A DNA stretch of 64,000 nt from positions 518,777-582,776 of the forward strand of contig VYZB01000386.1 in assembly GCA_013397455.1 (NCBI GenBank), written 5' to 3'. This stretch comes from Crotophaga sulcirostris (Eukaryota; Chordata; Aves; Cuculiformes; Crotophagidae). Position 1 is the stretch's first letter. Every line of letters begins with the position of its first letter. Positions 1 to 12,767 of this stretch are shown one piece after another. Made by a program: the position numbers and the translations under genes. The notes beneath the pieces are model-generated. The model was given only the letters and a program-made list of their open reading frames with translations. It was not told the origin of the DNA and did no database searches.

Positions 1-1458
1 CTGGTCTCTCCCTGCACTTGCTGCCTGTGCTCCAGCCCGGTGGGACTGCAGAGGGTGGCGAGCGGTAGCCCTGGGGAGGTGTGGCTGGGGCCCCCGCGCC
101 TCGTGCTCTGGGGAAAGGGTCGCAGGTGTGGCAGGGCCGGCTGGAGGGGCTGGCACCGGCTGGGGCAGGGGCTCCTGCAGCCTGACACGCTCCCGGGACC
201 CTCCGCGAGGCCATCCCTGCCTGGACAGCGGCATGGGAGCAACCTGCTGGGATGGGCTTCTCCCAGAACAGAGCATCCAGCCAGCACCCCATCCTACAGC
301 CTTCTCCCTGGCCTCTTCCACTGCAAAGTTAATTCTCCTGCAGCTCATCCCTGACCTTCCCCAGCCATCTGTAGCATCTCCAGAAGTCAACGGGGCACTG
401 GTTGCAGGGAGAATTACCATTGGTCTTCGCTCCTCCTGGTCCCAGGTCCCCCCTTCTTTGCTGTCCCACTGTTCTGGTAGTGCTGTGGCACCCTGGACAA
501 GCTGGGCTATCGGGTGGTCACTCTCACTTACAAACCACCCACAACAATCCTCAGACCTCGATGACAGAGGGACAGCAGCTTCCAGGCTGGGTCCTCGTGA
601 TTCCCAGGGGCTGCAAACATCTGAAGCCCACTAGGCAAGGACAGGGATTGCACGGGGTTAAGTCAATTAGTGCAACTGGAAGCAATCAAACTGGAGGGCA
701 AGATGAAATGCTTCCTTGCTACCATTCACAAAATAGTGCTGGTGAATGCCATTGCCTGTTTAGGTGTACTTGATATGTGCAGAGGCAGCATGTGCACACA
801 TCCTCTTAAAGCCATCATGAACCCTAAACCTCTGTTTCGGCAACCTGAAAGCAGGAATAATGTTGGGTAACTACTCTAGCAGTCAGCTGGGGCCCACAGG
901 TGAAAAATGCTGGCTTGTCTCCTCTGCACCTTCCCACTATTCCTTTTTGTTCCACACTTTCTTCCTATTTATAGATTTTCACCGTGAGCGGTGAGCTGGA
1001 TTAGAGGACAGAGCCGACTGAAAACTAACCTGAGGAATTAAAAAAAGGTTCATTTTCAGCCAGCTTCCAGAGCCAGCTCAGCATGTGGACGCACAGTAGT
1101 GAACACAGTGCAAAGCACAGGCAGTGGGTTCCACGTCCCCTGGCAGTTTGCCCTTCCATTCACTTAACCATGAAGCTGCAACCTAGAGCAGAGCTGTCTT
1201 TTATGCACTCCCAAAGCCATTGGTGGTAGCAAGGAGGCTAAGGCTAAACTTTGGACTGTGCACCATCTTCCTTTTCAAAAGCATGAAAGCTTCGAGTTTA
1301 AGCTCAAGCTAAAGCAAAACACTTTTATGCTCCTCTTGGCTGCTGTGGTAATGGGTAACTTTGTAATGCAACAGAGAGACTGAAGTGGATATCAAAATGT
1401 GGAGCCCTGTCCTTTTCACAGGAGGGATAGGTTAGATAGCCCCAAAGGTCTTCTATGT
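1..1458. other. Intergenic; CpG-rich at the left edge
   Basis: The first 250 bases are GC-rich, with many CpG dinucleotides such as CCCCCGCGCCTCGTG and CTCCGCGAGG. This is unlike the AT-leaning rest and could be the edge of a CpG-rich element. The open frames here (104-168 codons) have low-complexity Pro/Ser/Leu composition typical of GC-rich chance frames. From 650 onward nothing is recognised. Confidence 0.5.
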
Positions 1459-1560
1459 ATCACAGTATCACAAGGTTGGAAAGGACCTTTGAGATCACTG
1501 AGTCCAACCTATAACCCAACACTAACAGTAACACCAACCCCAACCCATTACCTAAACCAT
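1459..1560 (-). mobile_element. CR1 LINE 3' fragment with ATCACAGT-type terminal repeats
   Basis: It starts with two copies of ATCACA(GT), then AAGGTTGGAAAGGACCTTTG, GAGTCCAACCTATAACCCAA and CTAAACCAT. It is close to the copies at 22.4, 39.8 and (inverted) 12.8 kb, and is cut off soon after the CTAAACCAT block. Confidence 0.8.
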
Positions 1561-2589
1561 TATATCTCACAGTCAGCACGTTATCAGCATAAAAAAGAGA
1601 ATGAAAGGAGTGTTGGTTGAGGTACATGGGTATAAACATTGAACGTACCAGCTCTTGGGAGCTCAGCCATTTGTGGCTGTGTTTGCTGTTAGGAAGGACA
1701 AGGCACCCTTGCAGGAGCATCAGCTTGTGGAGGCTGCAGCAAGAGGCATTTCTCATTTCACTCCTCTGCCCTATTGATAACTGTACTGCTTTATTTATAC
1801 GTATATATCTGCTATGGTTTTGTCTGCAACCGTTTATTTTTTTCTGAAGGCAGACAAGCTATAGCTTCAGGTTAAATGTTGGGCTGGCTTGAAGAGGCTT
1901 GTCTTGAATGTGCTTTTGACATTAGACTATGCAAACCTGCTTTGGAATGAACTTCAGGACATTTTCCAATGCACAATTAGGAAGAGTTTAATACCTGGCT
2001 TTTGGTACGTCCATCACCACTGAAACTACTGGAGCCTCTGGCAATCTGGCCACAGATCTCATAAGAACAGGCATTTCTGGGTTTTTTTTCTGGCCAAATA
2101 ACAACAGCAAAAAAACCTAACAGCTAGAGGCATCAATTACAGAGGTAAAAAGGGCCTGGCCAAATTCCTCTAAGTGCTCTTGACTGTTGGGGCAGTCCAG
2201 CTCTGTCTGAAATTCAAGCTCGGCTCCAGCTTTACCACCTTCCCTGCCCCAGGAAGGGGCCTGCTGGGCTATAGATTCTGAACTAAAGCCAGCGGTTTCA
2301 GCCCATCTCAAATAGCAGCTCTCTCAGCTCTGCTGGGAGCTGGGGAGCAGGATGGAATGGGGACAGTTGTTTATCTAAGTAGCCTTTCCCCTCCCGCCTG
2401 TTTTTTTCCCCCAACATGGTATTAGAAGGTGCTTGCATATCAGCCTGTCTCTAAGAGACATCCATCCATGCATGTTTTAGAAGAGGCGCTTCTGATGATG
2501 CGTTGCTCAGTCCTTGTTAGGGCAATTTACTCATCAGCACGATTTTGCCCTTGCTTTTAAGAAAAAGGGCTCCATCCTCACGGCAGCCT

Positions 2590-2763
2590 CATGTTCCAGC
2601 TTGCTAGGGTTGGCGGCAGTGTCATCCCATGGCCGCGTGTGATCGCTGCCGCCGTGGCAGAGGCAGACGGATGGAGCCCACGGCTGCTGGCCAGATATAG
2701 CTCTGCCAGAGATAGCAGAGGCGAGAGCGGCGTGGGCTGCACCAGGTGCTGGGGTGCCCGGGT
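2590..2763 (+). promoter_or_regulatory. CpG-dense patch followed by a consensus splice donor
   Basis: About a dozen CpG sites lie in under 200 bases (GGCCGCGTGTGATCGCTGCC and GCGAGAGCGGCGTGG, for example). The patch runs into CCCGG|GTAAGT, a perfect donor at 2762. This pattern fits a first exon with a small CpG island, but no TATA element, coding potential or acceptor partner is identified. Confidence 0.25.
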
Positions 2764-3019
2764 AAGTCTTTGGGTGGGCAGCCCTGTGCTGTCACTGCTG
2801 GCAGGAGTGCAGCGTGCCGGGCAGCTGATTTAAAGCGAGCTCAGCTCCATCTAAACCATCCACCACAAGAGGACCCACTGCGTTTAGCAGATGCATTTTT
2901 CGTTTAGATTTCAGCTGGCTGTCATGGCTGAATCTCAAAAGAGACACCCGGCTCGAGGTAGTAGCTGCTGCTTTCCCTGGCAAAGCTGGCTGCACATCTG
3001 CATTTCTTCCCCTTCATCG

Positions 3020-3035
3020 TTTTTTTTTTTTTTTT
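3020..3035. repeat. Homopolymer T16
   Basis: A run of 16 T on the plus strand, directly followed by AAATGC. No retroposon body is recognised beside it. Confidence 0.9.
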
Positions 3036-4038
3036 AAATGCAAAATACCTCACACCGTGAGCTCGTTGGTTCAGCCTTGCAGGCTAGTAATAAAGATAAA
3101 AACTGAATCTTTGGTGTTGTCAGTTAGATACTGATACTGATTTATTCTAAGCATCAGCTTAGGTTGGAGGGGAGGGTCCAGTGATCACGGTGATATTTAA
3201 AAGTCCCTCCTATGGGTGTGTGAGAAATGTATAAGCTCTTAGCTCATCCTGCAGTAGCACTGCCTCTACCAGGAGGTGATCGTTCACTTTTACTCTCCCT
3301 CACGACCAGCTTGAGACCCAGCCCTAACGAAGCTGAGATGAAGCAGAAGCCCGTGACTTCTTTCTACATACCCTCCTTTCTCACAGGTACCCTGAGAAGG
3401 GAGGACAGTGACAGCTCTGCAGTCCTGCAGAGGTGGCTGTCCTTCTTTGTGCTGTGGCTCCCAGGAAAATACATGCAAATATCAAACCTAGCTGATAAAT
3501 GAATAGCTGTTCACAGTATGATCCTCCAAGATTTTATTTAAGTAGAAAAATAATGAGAACACACTGGAAAGGAGACAGGTAGGATTAAAGAAATACCTTT
3601 CACTAATGGCCAGACTTCTAAAGCTTTTTTTGGGTGGCCTTGTTCATCAGGCAGCTGGCTTCATTACTAGTTGGATGTGTCTGACTTTAGTTAAGCAGAA
3701 AAAAGTTGAAGTTACGTACCCAAGACCAGAATTTGCCCCACATCTACCTAAAAATTAGTACTCAGATAGTGCTTGTCATTATCCATGAAAATCATTGTCA
3801 TTTGATGTCTGTGAAAAAATATTTCTGAAAATATAAACTGTTACTGTGGTTCCAAATATAAAACTGGGAAAGAAAAATTGTATGGCTGAGTGGATGCAAA
3901 AAGATGTGATTGCTCGACACCGAATCCTTAAAAAGCGGAAAATGCTGGCTAAGGTATTTGTAACCTATTTGACACAAAAAAACCAGTGATCTTATATAAA
4001 CTTAGAAAGTGGTCAGAATAATGCAATCTTCGGCGTCA

Positions 4039-4073
4039 GATTTTGAAAGGGATTTTGAAATGGGATTTTGAAA
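4039..4073. repeat. Three tandem copies of GATTTTGAAA
   Basis: GATTTTGAAA occurs at 4039-4048, 4051-4060 and 4064-4073, spaced by GG or TGG-type linkers, giving a 12-13 bp period. Confidence 0.85.
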
Positions 4074-4089
4074 GGGGAAAACCATAATG

Positions 4090-4117
4090 CTTCACTAAGT
4101 TCACTTCACTAAGTTCA
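4090..4117. repeat. Perfect 14-bp tandem duplication
   Basis: CTTCACTAAGTTCA at 4090-4103 is repeated exactly at 4104-4117, 16 bp after the GATTTTGAAA cluster. Confidence 0.9.
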
Positions 4118-4703
4118 TTTGAAAAGTTCAGCCTCTATCTTTGTTCTTCAGTAATTTACTCTTTTTAAAAGCAGCCTTAAAAAAATAAGATGTAACTTGA
4201 CCGTGATCAACTCGTGACAGCCAATCCAGTAAGGAAAGCACTGTCTGTTACAGAAATAGTGTTTGTGTTTAACTGCACCTCCTTTTTATAAGGGCGCCAG
4301 TGTGTGCCCTCAAAATTCTGCATTTTATTAGCATGACCCCTTTATATAGGATTGTGGCACTGGCATTGCTGCTGAGCCCAGGCAAACTGATGGGAGGTAT
4401 GAGAGCCTGCACTGCTCTAGCCAGATGGAGTTCACACCCACTACAATTATGTTTGCAACACATGATTTGCTTAAGGTGCCTGTGGATGTTTCAAAGAGTA
4501 GGATGGTTTCAGTAAAGCAGTCTCAGAAGAAAGCAGTATAAATCCTTAGCATCTTTCCTACTGAAATTTTCCTTCAAGAAATATAAAACTAAAGCCAGTC
4601 CATGCACTTTTCATCATAGGCTGGAGGGAAGTATATGGGCTTGGAAAACAGCTGTGAAAAGGCTGATAAACGTGGATTTCCTGGCATTCAGGCTTACCAT
4701 TGT

Positions 4704-4757
4704 CACAAAACACAGAACCATAAACCAGCCCAGGCTGGAAGGGACATCCAGAGATTG
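4704..4757 (-). mobile_element. CR1 LINE 3' end, left part of a split copy
   Basis: The stretch reading AGAACCATAAACCAGCCCAG followed by GCTGGAAGGGACATCC resembles a CR1 3' terminus in minus orientation. It stops where the better-preserved CR1 starts at 4763. It probably belongs with the fragment at 5262-5356. Confidence 0.6.
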
Positions 4758-4762
4758 TGCAA

Positions 4763-5231
4763 TAGAATCACACAGAATGACCTGAACTGGAAGGGACTCA
4801 CAAGGATCATTTAGTCCAACTCCTGTCCCTGTATAGGACAACCTCAAAATTTATACCATGTGTCTGAGTGCATTGTCCAATTGCTTCTTGAATATTCAGG
4901 CTTGGTGCTGTGACTGCTTCCCTGGAGAGCCTGTTCCAGTGTTCCACCACCCTCTGAGTGAAGTACCCTTTCCTAACATCCAAACTAAACTTCTCCTGGT
5001 ACATCTTCCTGATATTCCCCCGGCTCCTACCACTGGTCACCAGAGAGGTGAGATCAGCACCTGCTCCTCCTCCTCTTGTGAGGAAGCAGTAAAGCGCTAT
5101 GAGGTCCCCCCTCAATATCCTCCAGGTTGAACAGACCAAGTGACTTCAGTCGCTCCTCATACGACTTCCCCTCTAGACCCTTCACCAGCTTTGTGGCCTC
5201 CTCTGGACACTCTCCAGTAGCTTGATATCCT
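4763..5231 (-). mobile_element. CR1 LINE 3' fragment
   Basis: Read on the minus strand this is the ORF2 C-terminus and 3' end of CR1. A 110-codon frame at 5139-4807 includes RVVEHWNRLSREAV, the counterpart of RVVRHWNRLPREGV in the copy at 45 kb. The 3' terminus lies at the low-coordinate end, at the AGAATCACACAGAATGACC stretch. It appears to lie within a second CR1 copy. Confidence 0.88.
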
Positions 5232-5261
5232 GTTTATCCTTTCATGGAAAAGGGAGCCTAG

Positions 5262-5356
5262 ATGAGATTATCTAGCACCCTGTCCAGTTGTATCTTGAAC
5301 ATGTCCAGTGCTGGGGACTCCACTACATCCCTGGGGAGGTTGTTCCAGCGATCACT
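5262..5356 (-). mobile_element. CR1 LINE fragment, probable right part of the split copy
   Basis: The plus-strand text GAGATTATCTAGCACCCTGT, CCAGTGCTGGGGACTCCAC and CCCTGGGGAGGTTGTTCCAG is standard CR1 3'-region sequence in minus orientation. With 4704-4757 it would make one older element interrupted by a later CR1. Confidence 0.7.
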
Positions 5357-8300
5357 TCATTACGGAGAAATCCACACCGTATAAGGAATTGAAAGGTTTG
5401 TGATGAGCTGTATGTATCACACTAGAGCTGTTGATCACTCTGACATCCTTAATAGATACCTTGGTCCAGGTACCAATCATCCTTATTGTGTGAGAATAAT
5501 CTTGAATGTACTCCCATGGTCTTCGATCTTGGTTCAGAATCAAGCTGCAAGTCTGGAATAACAATGCCATTGACAGAACACAAACTGGCTGCACAAAACC
5601 TTTATCCTCTGTGTGTTTCAATAACTAGTCCTGAAAGTTGCCGACATGTGAACGTTTCCTGTGTCCATGGACGTCAACACCACGACTTCTATTGACCACA
5701 GTGAGATGAGTGGTTCCTCAGAGGGGTGATATTCCGATTCATTTTTTTTTTCCATTGATTAATAGAGTATCTACTGCCACAGCAGCTATTTACCTTCATT
5801 TACAGTAGGACTTCAATAACTGAAATACCACTTTGAATTTTCTTTATAACGGTCAATATGATTTGTTTTAGAAAAAAACATAAATATATATTTAAAGAAC
5901 CAATCATACCAGGTTTCCAGCTATCGTGGGAAGATACTGCTTCTACATTTCAACTTTTTCTTCATCAGTCCTTAGTCATGAAAACCAAAGATTCAGGGGA
6001 ACTTGGGGATGAAGGGAGCAGGGATAAGATGTTTTAATTAATTGTGGGCTGATGAGAACATTACCAGGACAGATGTTCTGCCAGTCACACGTGCATTGCA
6101 AGAACTTCAAGTGAGATCTCACTTTCTTAGGAAGGATGAAGTCTGGGAAGAAGAACATATACAAAGGTGAGAAGGGCTCTGTGACAAGGAAAAGCAGGAT
6201 GGATCCTTTTATTCATCTGCAATCTTATTTGCAGAGATGCTGACAACATGCAACTTCTTCATCCCCCTCCTTCTACACTATTAGCTTTAGGAACATATTT
6301 ATGACACTGGAAACTGAGAAAGGCCATGTGAATCTGAGTAGAAAGCTGTTTCTTGATGTGAACTGGAAACTAGCTTCACAAATGCATGACTTGAGTAGAA
6401 GCATACGTTGATTAAATCCATCCTTTTTTCAGAACCCTTATTTGGGCCACCTATGTCTTGTGCATGCCACAACTAGCATGATTAATTCAAATATAATTGT
6501 CAAGTCTCAGCTGCCATGCAAGTGATTACAGCTGGAAAAGTCAAGAGCAGTTCCACAGCTGCTGTTCATAGGTGCATGGAGCAACTAAACTGCCAGCAGC
6601 CTTCCTGAGGGTTCGTCTTGCTCCTCAGCATGATCTGGCAGTGCAATAAAGAAGCTAGAAAGTGATTTGGATAGCTGTGGACTAAAATGTTTCATGCATG
6701 ACTTAGCCATTGCCATTAGCTAATACACATCCAGGATCTAAAACCACCTTTGTAAGCATCAAAGGCCTTCGTCTAGTGACATTAAGGAGTTAACACCTCT
6801 TTCTCATGTTGTTCTTTGCCTATGCCACCCCTGAGCATTCTTGCCTTTGGGTTCTGTAATGAATTGTTTGTTCTGCTAGACCTTAGCAATTTGGGACTGA
6901 ACTCCAAAGGCCTTGGACAAGACCCCTCCACTCAGAGAGCAGACAGTACCCTTAAAGGCAGACTGGGAAGCAGCAGGCTGTTGTAGTTTGTCTGTCCTGT
7001 CACTAGAGTGAGACATGCTCATAAGCATCCTGGGCTGCTCTTCTGGGAGGTGCTGGGCAGGCCTCCGGGTGTTGGTGCTGGTCTGGCACTGAGAGGTCCA
7101 TTGTGCACCGTGGTAGACCTTGGCATTCTCAGCGGGCTGAGCCTTGGGATCAGAAACTCTCCAGGCTGCCCCATTCTACTGCAAACACTTATCTTTTTTT
7201 TTTGTTGTTTTACAATTGTCATAGAGTAGCTAAAGTGGGCGAGGGGGTGGGAGGGACCCTTGTCGTGACCTTTTGATAGCTGTGGCTACTCACCACTGAC
7301 TCCTGTGCGAGCAGGTGTCTGACCTCATCCGTAGCCCCGCAGAGTTCGCCAACATCTTTCTATTTCCTCCCAAAAAACTTTGAGTCAGGCCATCACACTG
7401 CTTAGCCTGAGCCAGACTGAGCAGCAAGGGATGCATGGCAGGTAATTCTCGGCAAGGCAGCAAGGAGAGCAAACTTTTTACTGAAGGGTACAAAGACAGT
7501 GGTAGTTCTGACATCTAAATAAAACGACTCATTGAGGAAACTGCCCTCTCCCCAGCTCCATGACAAGCCCACCTGAAGACTCATGATTTATGACAATTTC
7601 TTTCAGAGGATCCCATAAGGATAAGGTTTTTTTCCCCCATTCTTTCTTTTTCTCAGAGCAAAGTGTGATGCCCTGCCAGTGAGAGGCTTGTGCAGGTCCA
7701 GACGGAGAAAGCAAGCTGCTAAAAGGTAGTGATTGCAGCACTGATCTCTTGCAGGCTCTGCAGTGTGAGGAGGTGGTTCTGAATCACAATGAACTTAATT
7801 GAACAAGAAATGGCATTGATTTTTCCTTTTCAGCCCTCCCCATTGCTCACAGCAACAGTGCACTGAACCCTCTGCCCATGCCAAGTAGCAGAACTGCACA
7901 GTGCAGTAGAATAGAGATTTTTTAGTTTTGTCCTATAATTAGCATGCATTTATTTTTAAATAGGCTAAAAACTAAAGCTCTCTAGGCTTTGAATTGTCAT
8001 CAGGGAAAAGCATTGTCTGTGCAGTATGAGTTTCAGGAGCACAGGAAGCAGGTTATGTGAGAAACCATAGCCTACTTTATACTCCCCCAGCCATGAAATA
8101 ACATTGTTCTTGAGTTTATCTGATTGTTGAAAGAACTAGAAAGGCACAATTGCCAAGATGCTCAAGGGCTCCTAAAAGGTCATTTTATTTTATTTTACTT
8201 TTAAATTTAGATAAAGGTGTATGAGCTGCCTTCAGTCTGCAGGGAATCAAGGAAGAAAAGCATTCCGTAGTCAAATTATTGAATCCTTGCAGGTTTTTGC

Positions 8301-9750
8301 CCTGTTAGACAGCCATGTTAACACATAATTACATGTTTGAACAGCTAGCGATTTCCTATACAAACTGTTAAATATATCAGTGAATGTGCCTGGGTGTTTA
8401 GTCTTGCTTAGAACCGTAAGAGAGTTGTGTGGATTTGCCAGTGCCTATCGTCTTACTTCCCTAAAAATGTCAAAAAAATAAGTTACAAAGATATCTGGGA
8501 AATTGTCTAGCAAATTCACGATAACAGTCTTAGTCAGTGCCCAGATTCCAGCTCCAGTATCATAATTGGGTTCCCTGCAATGCACAGCTTGTTTTGTTCT
8601 TGAGGGGAAATCTTCAGTTGAGAATGCCAGGCTGGACAGGGAAGGGAAGGATGATTGAAGGAAATTTAAGTGCATGGCACTAGCTAGAGCAGCGCATCAC
8701 AGTGAGATCAACTTCTACCCATAGTAAACATCTATCCTCAGTAGCAGGTACTGGACATCAGATCAATTTGATCTTATGTTGGAAATGGGAGGGGTGGAAG
8801 AACACAGTTAGCCCATGTAGCCGAGCTGGCTGTCGGTGACTTCTTGCTACATGCTAGGCTGGCTGTGTGTGTGTTGGGAGCTGTGCCTTGGAGCAAGGGG
8901 ATGGCAAAGATGACCTTCTAGGTGTGGGAAGAGTGACCCCTTGCAGAGACCTGGCAGGGGACCCTAGGGGAAGGGAGCACAGTCATCACACCTCAGCCAT
9001 GCTGTTGAACCTGAATACCAAAACAGCATTTTAGGGCTGTGATCAGCTTTAATGCTTGGGCTGATCTCAAGAACTGGCCCGCTGCAGAGTCAGCGCAATG
9101 CGTTCCTCTTGTCTGCCTCCTGCCACTTGATATTTTCATTGCTTTCTGCGGAGTGATTAAATGGGTAGTGAGCATGTATCGGGTTTCATGGAAGTCCTGT
9201 CATTGACTTCAATAAGAGCAGGATCAGACTCTTCTAGAATCAATATAATTCATGAAAGCGCTGAACGTTGTACAAGAACCGAAGCAGCGTGCCATGTTGC
9301 AATACGATACATATAACAAAATTACTGGCATCCAAGCACTCTGTTTAATGCAGAAAAATGCATCCCAGAATTATTGTTACCGAAAGCAGGGGCTGAGCTG
9401 GGTGGCCTAAGAACAAAACTCAAGCAAGGGGCAATATTTTGCCACAGCATACCTGTGACCTTCTTGGGCAAGCTTTCGACACACATCTCCTACTAATTGC
9501 CCATGCTTTGCAAACTCACCTCTGAGCTTGGCAGGGAAGGCCATGGATTTCACCTCTGCCAAGCCTGCACCAGAATAGCAAGAAGCTGGTTTTGACATTG
9601 GAAGTGAACACGTGGTATTTCTACACTTCTGATAAAGGGAAGTCTTTCAGCAGCTGAGTGTCTTGAAGAAGTCAGCCAAGACCAGAAGCACTGGGACAAT
9701 GCTCACAAGCTATCGGGAAGAGCTGGGAGGGACTGGGCTTTTTTTCTTTG

Positions 9751-9766
9751 AAAAAAAAAAAAAAAA
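9751..9766. repeat. Homopolymer A16
   Basis: Sixteen A follow CTTTTTTTCTTTG, so the region can fold as a T/A hairpin. No retroposon body is recognised upstream. Confidence 0.9.
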
Positions 9767-11175
9767 GCAGAGCAATTTGCCACAGCTTATAGCAGTCATT
9801 GTGGCTTGATGTATCTTTTGCCAGGAAAATCTTCAGGACAGCAGGTGAAGGTTATTCTTGGACCCTGCAGCCTACTCCCACAGCTAATGCACTTGTCCTT
9901 CAATGATGAAGCTGCAGAGAGATTGCAGGTTGGATCTTAACACCTGGGGAATGTCTTCCATAAGTCAGCACAGAGAGTGTTAAAGGATAGAGATGCACCA
10001 TGTATTTCAAAAGTGAGTTAGTTGTTCACCTACCACAGTTGTATTGGTTTTGGATTCTACTGTTCTTCAAAAGATCTTGAAACAGAAAAAAGTGTCAGGA
10101 AAAACAACAGGCCTAAAGTCTAGCAGTCTGATAGTCTATTAATACAATACAGTGAGGTTTTGAGGTGTAGAGCTTAAAACCAAAAATATTTGATAAATTA
10201 AGAAATCTCCAGTGATTCCACTGTGAAGATTATGCCTAGCTTTACATGCTAAGCCTCAGTTTTCTGACTTTCTGAAAAAAAGCTCCTTTCTCCTTGTATT
10301 TTTTCAATTATTTTCTCTAGCCAGAGAAGGATTTTTGTGTGTATAGAGTCTGAGGTTAATCTGAAAAGGAATCTTAGAGATATGAGCCTGAAAATTGAAG
10401 TTACGGTTTCCTGTTGGTACAGGATTTTCAGGTTTTAGGAGTTTTTTTAGATTTTGTTTTAAAGCATCCTATCTTAAAACTCAAAGTATGGAAGCCTTTA
10501 ATGTGATTATTTAGCTGTCTTCCCTGAAAATTTATTCTTCTATAAATATTTTAACAAGGACATTGTTTAATTCGAAGAATTCTGCAGTGTAATTGTTTTT
10601 AATCTGCTGCATGTCAGCAACAACTTATGCTCTTATTTAAACAAAAAGTCTACCTGCCTGCTAAGGTGCTGTGCCTTTATAAGCAAAGCAGACAGGGAAA
10701 CCCTCTTCTGTCTATACTAGAATTTTATGAATGGAAAGAAAACCTTAGGCAAATTAGGGGAAGCCAGGCAAGCGACTGAAAACCTCCTGGAAGATCCATG
10801 TTTGTTTCTTTCTCTCACTGTTTTCTGTAGTTTATTGCTAGTTAAACAGGTTGCTAGATGTGCTTGTGTGGCTGCTGTTGGTAGATGTGGTGGTACAGGT
10901 AGCCACTGATGGCTGAGAGCCTCAGTGGTGTGTGCCTGGTTATAGAGGATGTCACCCACGACAGGACTGTGTCAGGTGAGAGATTCGGGGAAGGTGCTGG
11001 TGTTTTCAGAGTTGCTGGTGGTGGGTTGATGCCAGCCAACCAGGGCTGCTATCATCAAATTGTCGTGAAGTCCTGTGTCAGATGCAGCCAGACCCTTTTG
11101 TGAAGACACCACAGAGGAAATGTCATTGTTTCCTCTCTATGGATGACAAAGAGAATGCTAAAGTTCCTAGTTCAC

Positions 11176-11219
11176 AAATAAGATTTCATTATATAATAAA
11201 TAAGATTTCATTATATAAT
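11176..11219. repeat. Perfect 22-bp AT-rich tandem duplication
   Basis: A 22-base unit containing AAGATTTCATTATATAAT is present at 11176-11197 and again, identically, at 11198-11219. A partly related TTATATAATAAATAATG tail follows. Confidence 0.92.
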
Positions 11220-11538
11220 TTATATAATAAATAATGTAGTTCATCTGTTCCTTATATTATCTAAATAATTATAAATTTTATTAATTGTCATATCTGTTGC
11301 TAGAAGCCTTTGGTGCAGGCACTGCTGGGCTGGCATCAGCTTGGCACTACTATCACCAGCATCACCTAATGGCTTGTTTCATCTCAGTGCCTGCCCAGGT
11401 TGTTGCACTCCTAACAGCTCCAGTGTGACACGTCTGGCATTGCAAGTATATTTGGGCTCAAGAGCTGTAAGTGGCAAGCTTCCAAAGGCTACCAACAGGT
11501 TATGTCAGACTGGTTTTTGGGGTTGGATTTTTTCTTCC

Positions 11539-11553
11539 TTTTTTTTTTTTTTT
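11539..11553. repeat. Homopolymer T15
   Basis: Fifteen T preceded by CTTCC and followed by CTTCCCC, forming a longer pyrimidine tract. Confidence 0.85.
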
Positions 11554-12767
11554 CTTCCCCTCATTGCTTACTCTCATAGGTAGGAAAGAGCTCTGTTCCA
11601 CATCAACAGGACAGTGAAGTGGAAGATAAATCTGAAGTGCTATCACATTTCTCAAATCCCAGGCCATGGTCTGCTCACTGGGGACTCCCCTGGCTCCACA
11701 GCTGACCTACATTTAACCTTGTGTTTTTTGCCCTTGAGGTTACCAGGCTTTAAAAAAACCAGATCTCCCTGGATATCACCGGGGTGCTTTCTGTGACCTG
11801 CTTCATCCCTGATTTTAGCCTGTTAGAGGAATGCCTGATGGAGCTGGTTGTTTCTCTCATGTGATTCAACTGTTATCCTCTGTGGAAAACATCTTGCTTT
11901 TCAATGAACACTAGGACTCCATCAACAGGAAATAATGGTTCTGTTTTTCTGTGCTGTCTTGGTTTCTTTCCCACCCCCACCCCAAATTTACATTAAGATT
12001 TTTTTTGCTTACCTATGCCCCTTTTTTTCCTGTGCTTTTATTCCAACTTTTATGACATTTTCTTTCTTTCATCTTCCTATTTTCTTACTGTTCCTATTCA
12101 CAGACATGTACTTCATCAAAATACACTTCACAAAGCATTACCAGTCATACCATGTGGCTTTTCACTGCCTACAGTGTGCAGTCTATAATTTGGGTGATGG
12201 TCCAGGTTGTTTCAGCCATCTCTCTCCAAGATGGAACTTAAACTCTGCTCTGCTAAACCCCGTGTGACTTTCAGGTGAAGAGACTGCAGTCTCACATCAA
12301 TTGTAGCATTATTTTTTAAATTAGTAGGGTTGACAATTATGACTGTTTTAGCGATTTATTCATTTTTTTAACACATAGGTTTTTAAGGAACCATCTTTGG
12401 CTTTACTCACTGTATTACAGTTCCTCATGGCAGCAGCTGCTACCTATCAGAGGTCCCTCTTGTCCTTTCATATGTGGGCTGACTGGATGAGAACAGGGCA
12501 TCTGCTACCTTTCACAGGCATCCATGTGGGATCTGTCTCCATCCTGGATTCCATTTGATTAAAAACTCCCTTGACAGATCTTCCAACAGGATCTGCTTTC
12601 CCGCCACAAATCTAGAAGTGTCACAGAACAGTCAGTAGTGTTAGCAGCAGAATGTTTACTTCATTACAGGAAAGGTCAAACAATTAATGTAATGAGTTCT
12701 GCCGAAGTATGTAAGGGTGAAGATAACTTGGATGCACAGACTTAGAAGACACCAGTGTAACAAATTG

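Larger units (their letters stand above)
1561..4703. other. Intergenic; CpG-dense patch, T-run and small tandem repeats
   Basis: No gene recognised. It contains a CpG-dense patch at about 2590-2830, a 16-T run at 3020-3035, and tandem repeats at 4039-4117 listed separately. Confidence 0.6.
5357..12767. other. Intergenic, no gene recognised
   Basis: This 7.4 kb is AT-leaning with scattered short open frames of no recognisable family. It contains an A16 run at 9751-9766, a 22-bp tandem duplication at 11176-11219 and a T15 run at 11539-11553. No RNA gene was recognised. Confidence 0.6.

Noticed and set aside
128..634. 168-codon plus-strand frame at the left edge
   Set aside because: Composition follows GC-rich DNA (Pro, Ser, Leu, Gly), overlapping frames are equally open, and no domain is recognised.
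4807..5139. 110-codon minus frame as a host gene
   Set aside because: It is the CR1 ORF2 C-terminus, with the HWNRL block shared with the 45-kb copy.
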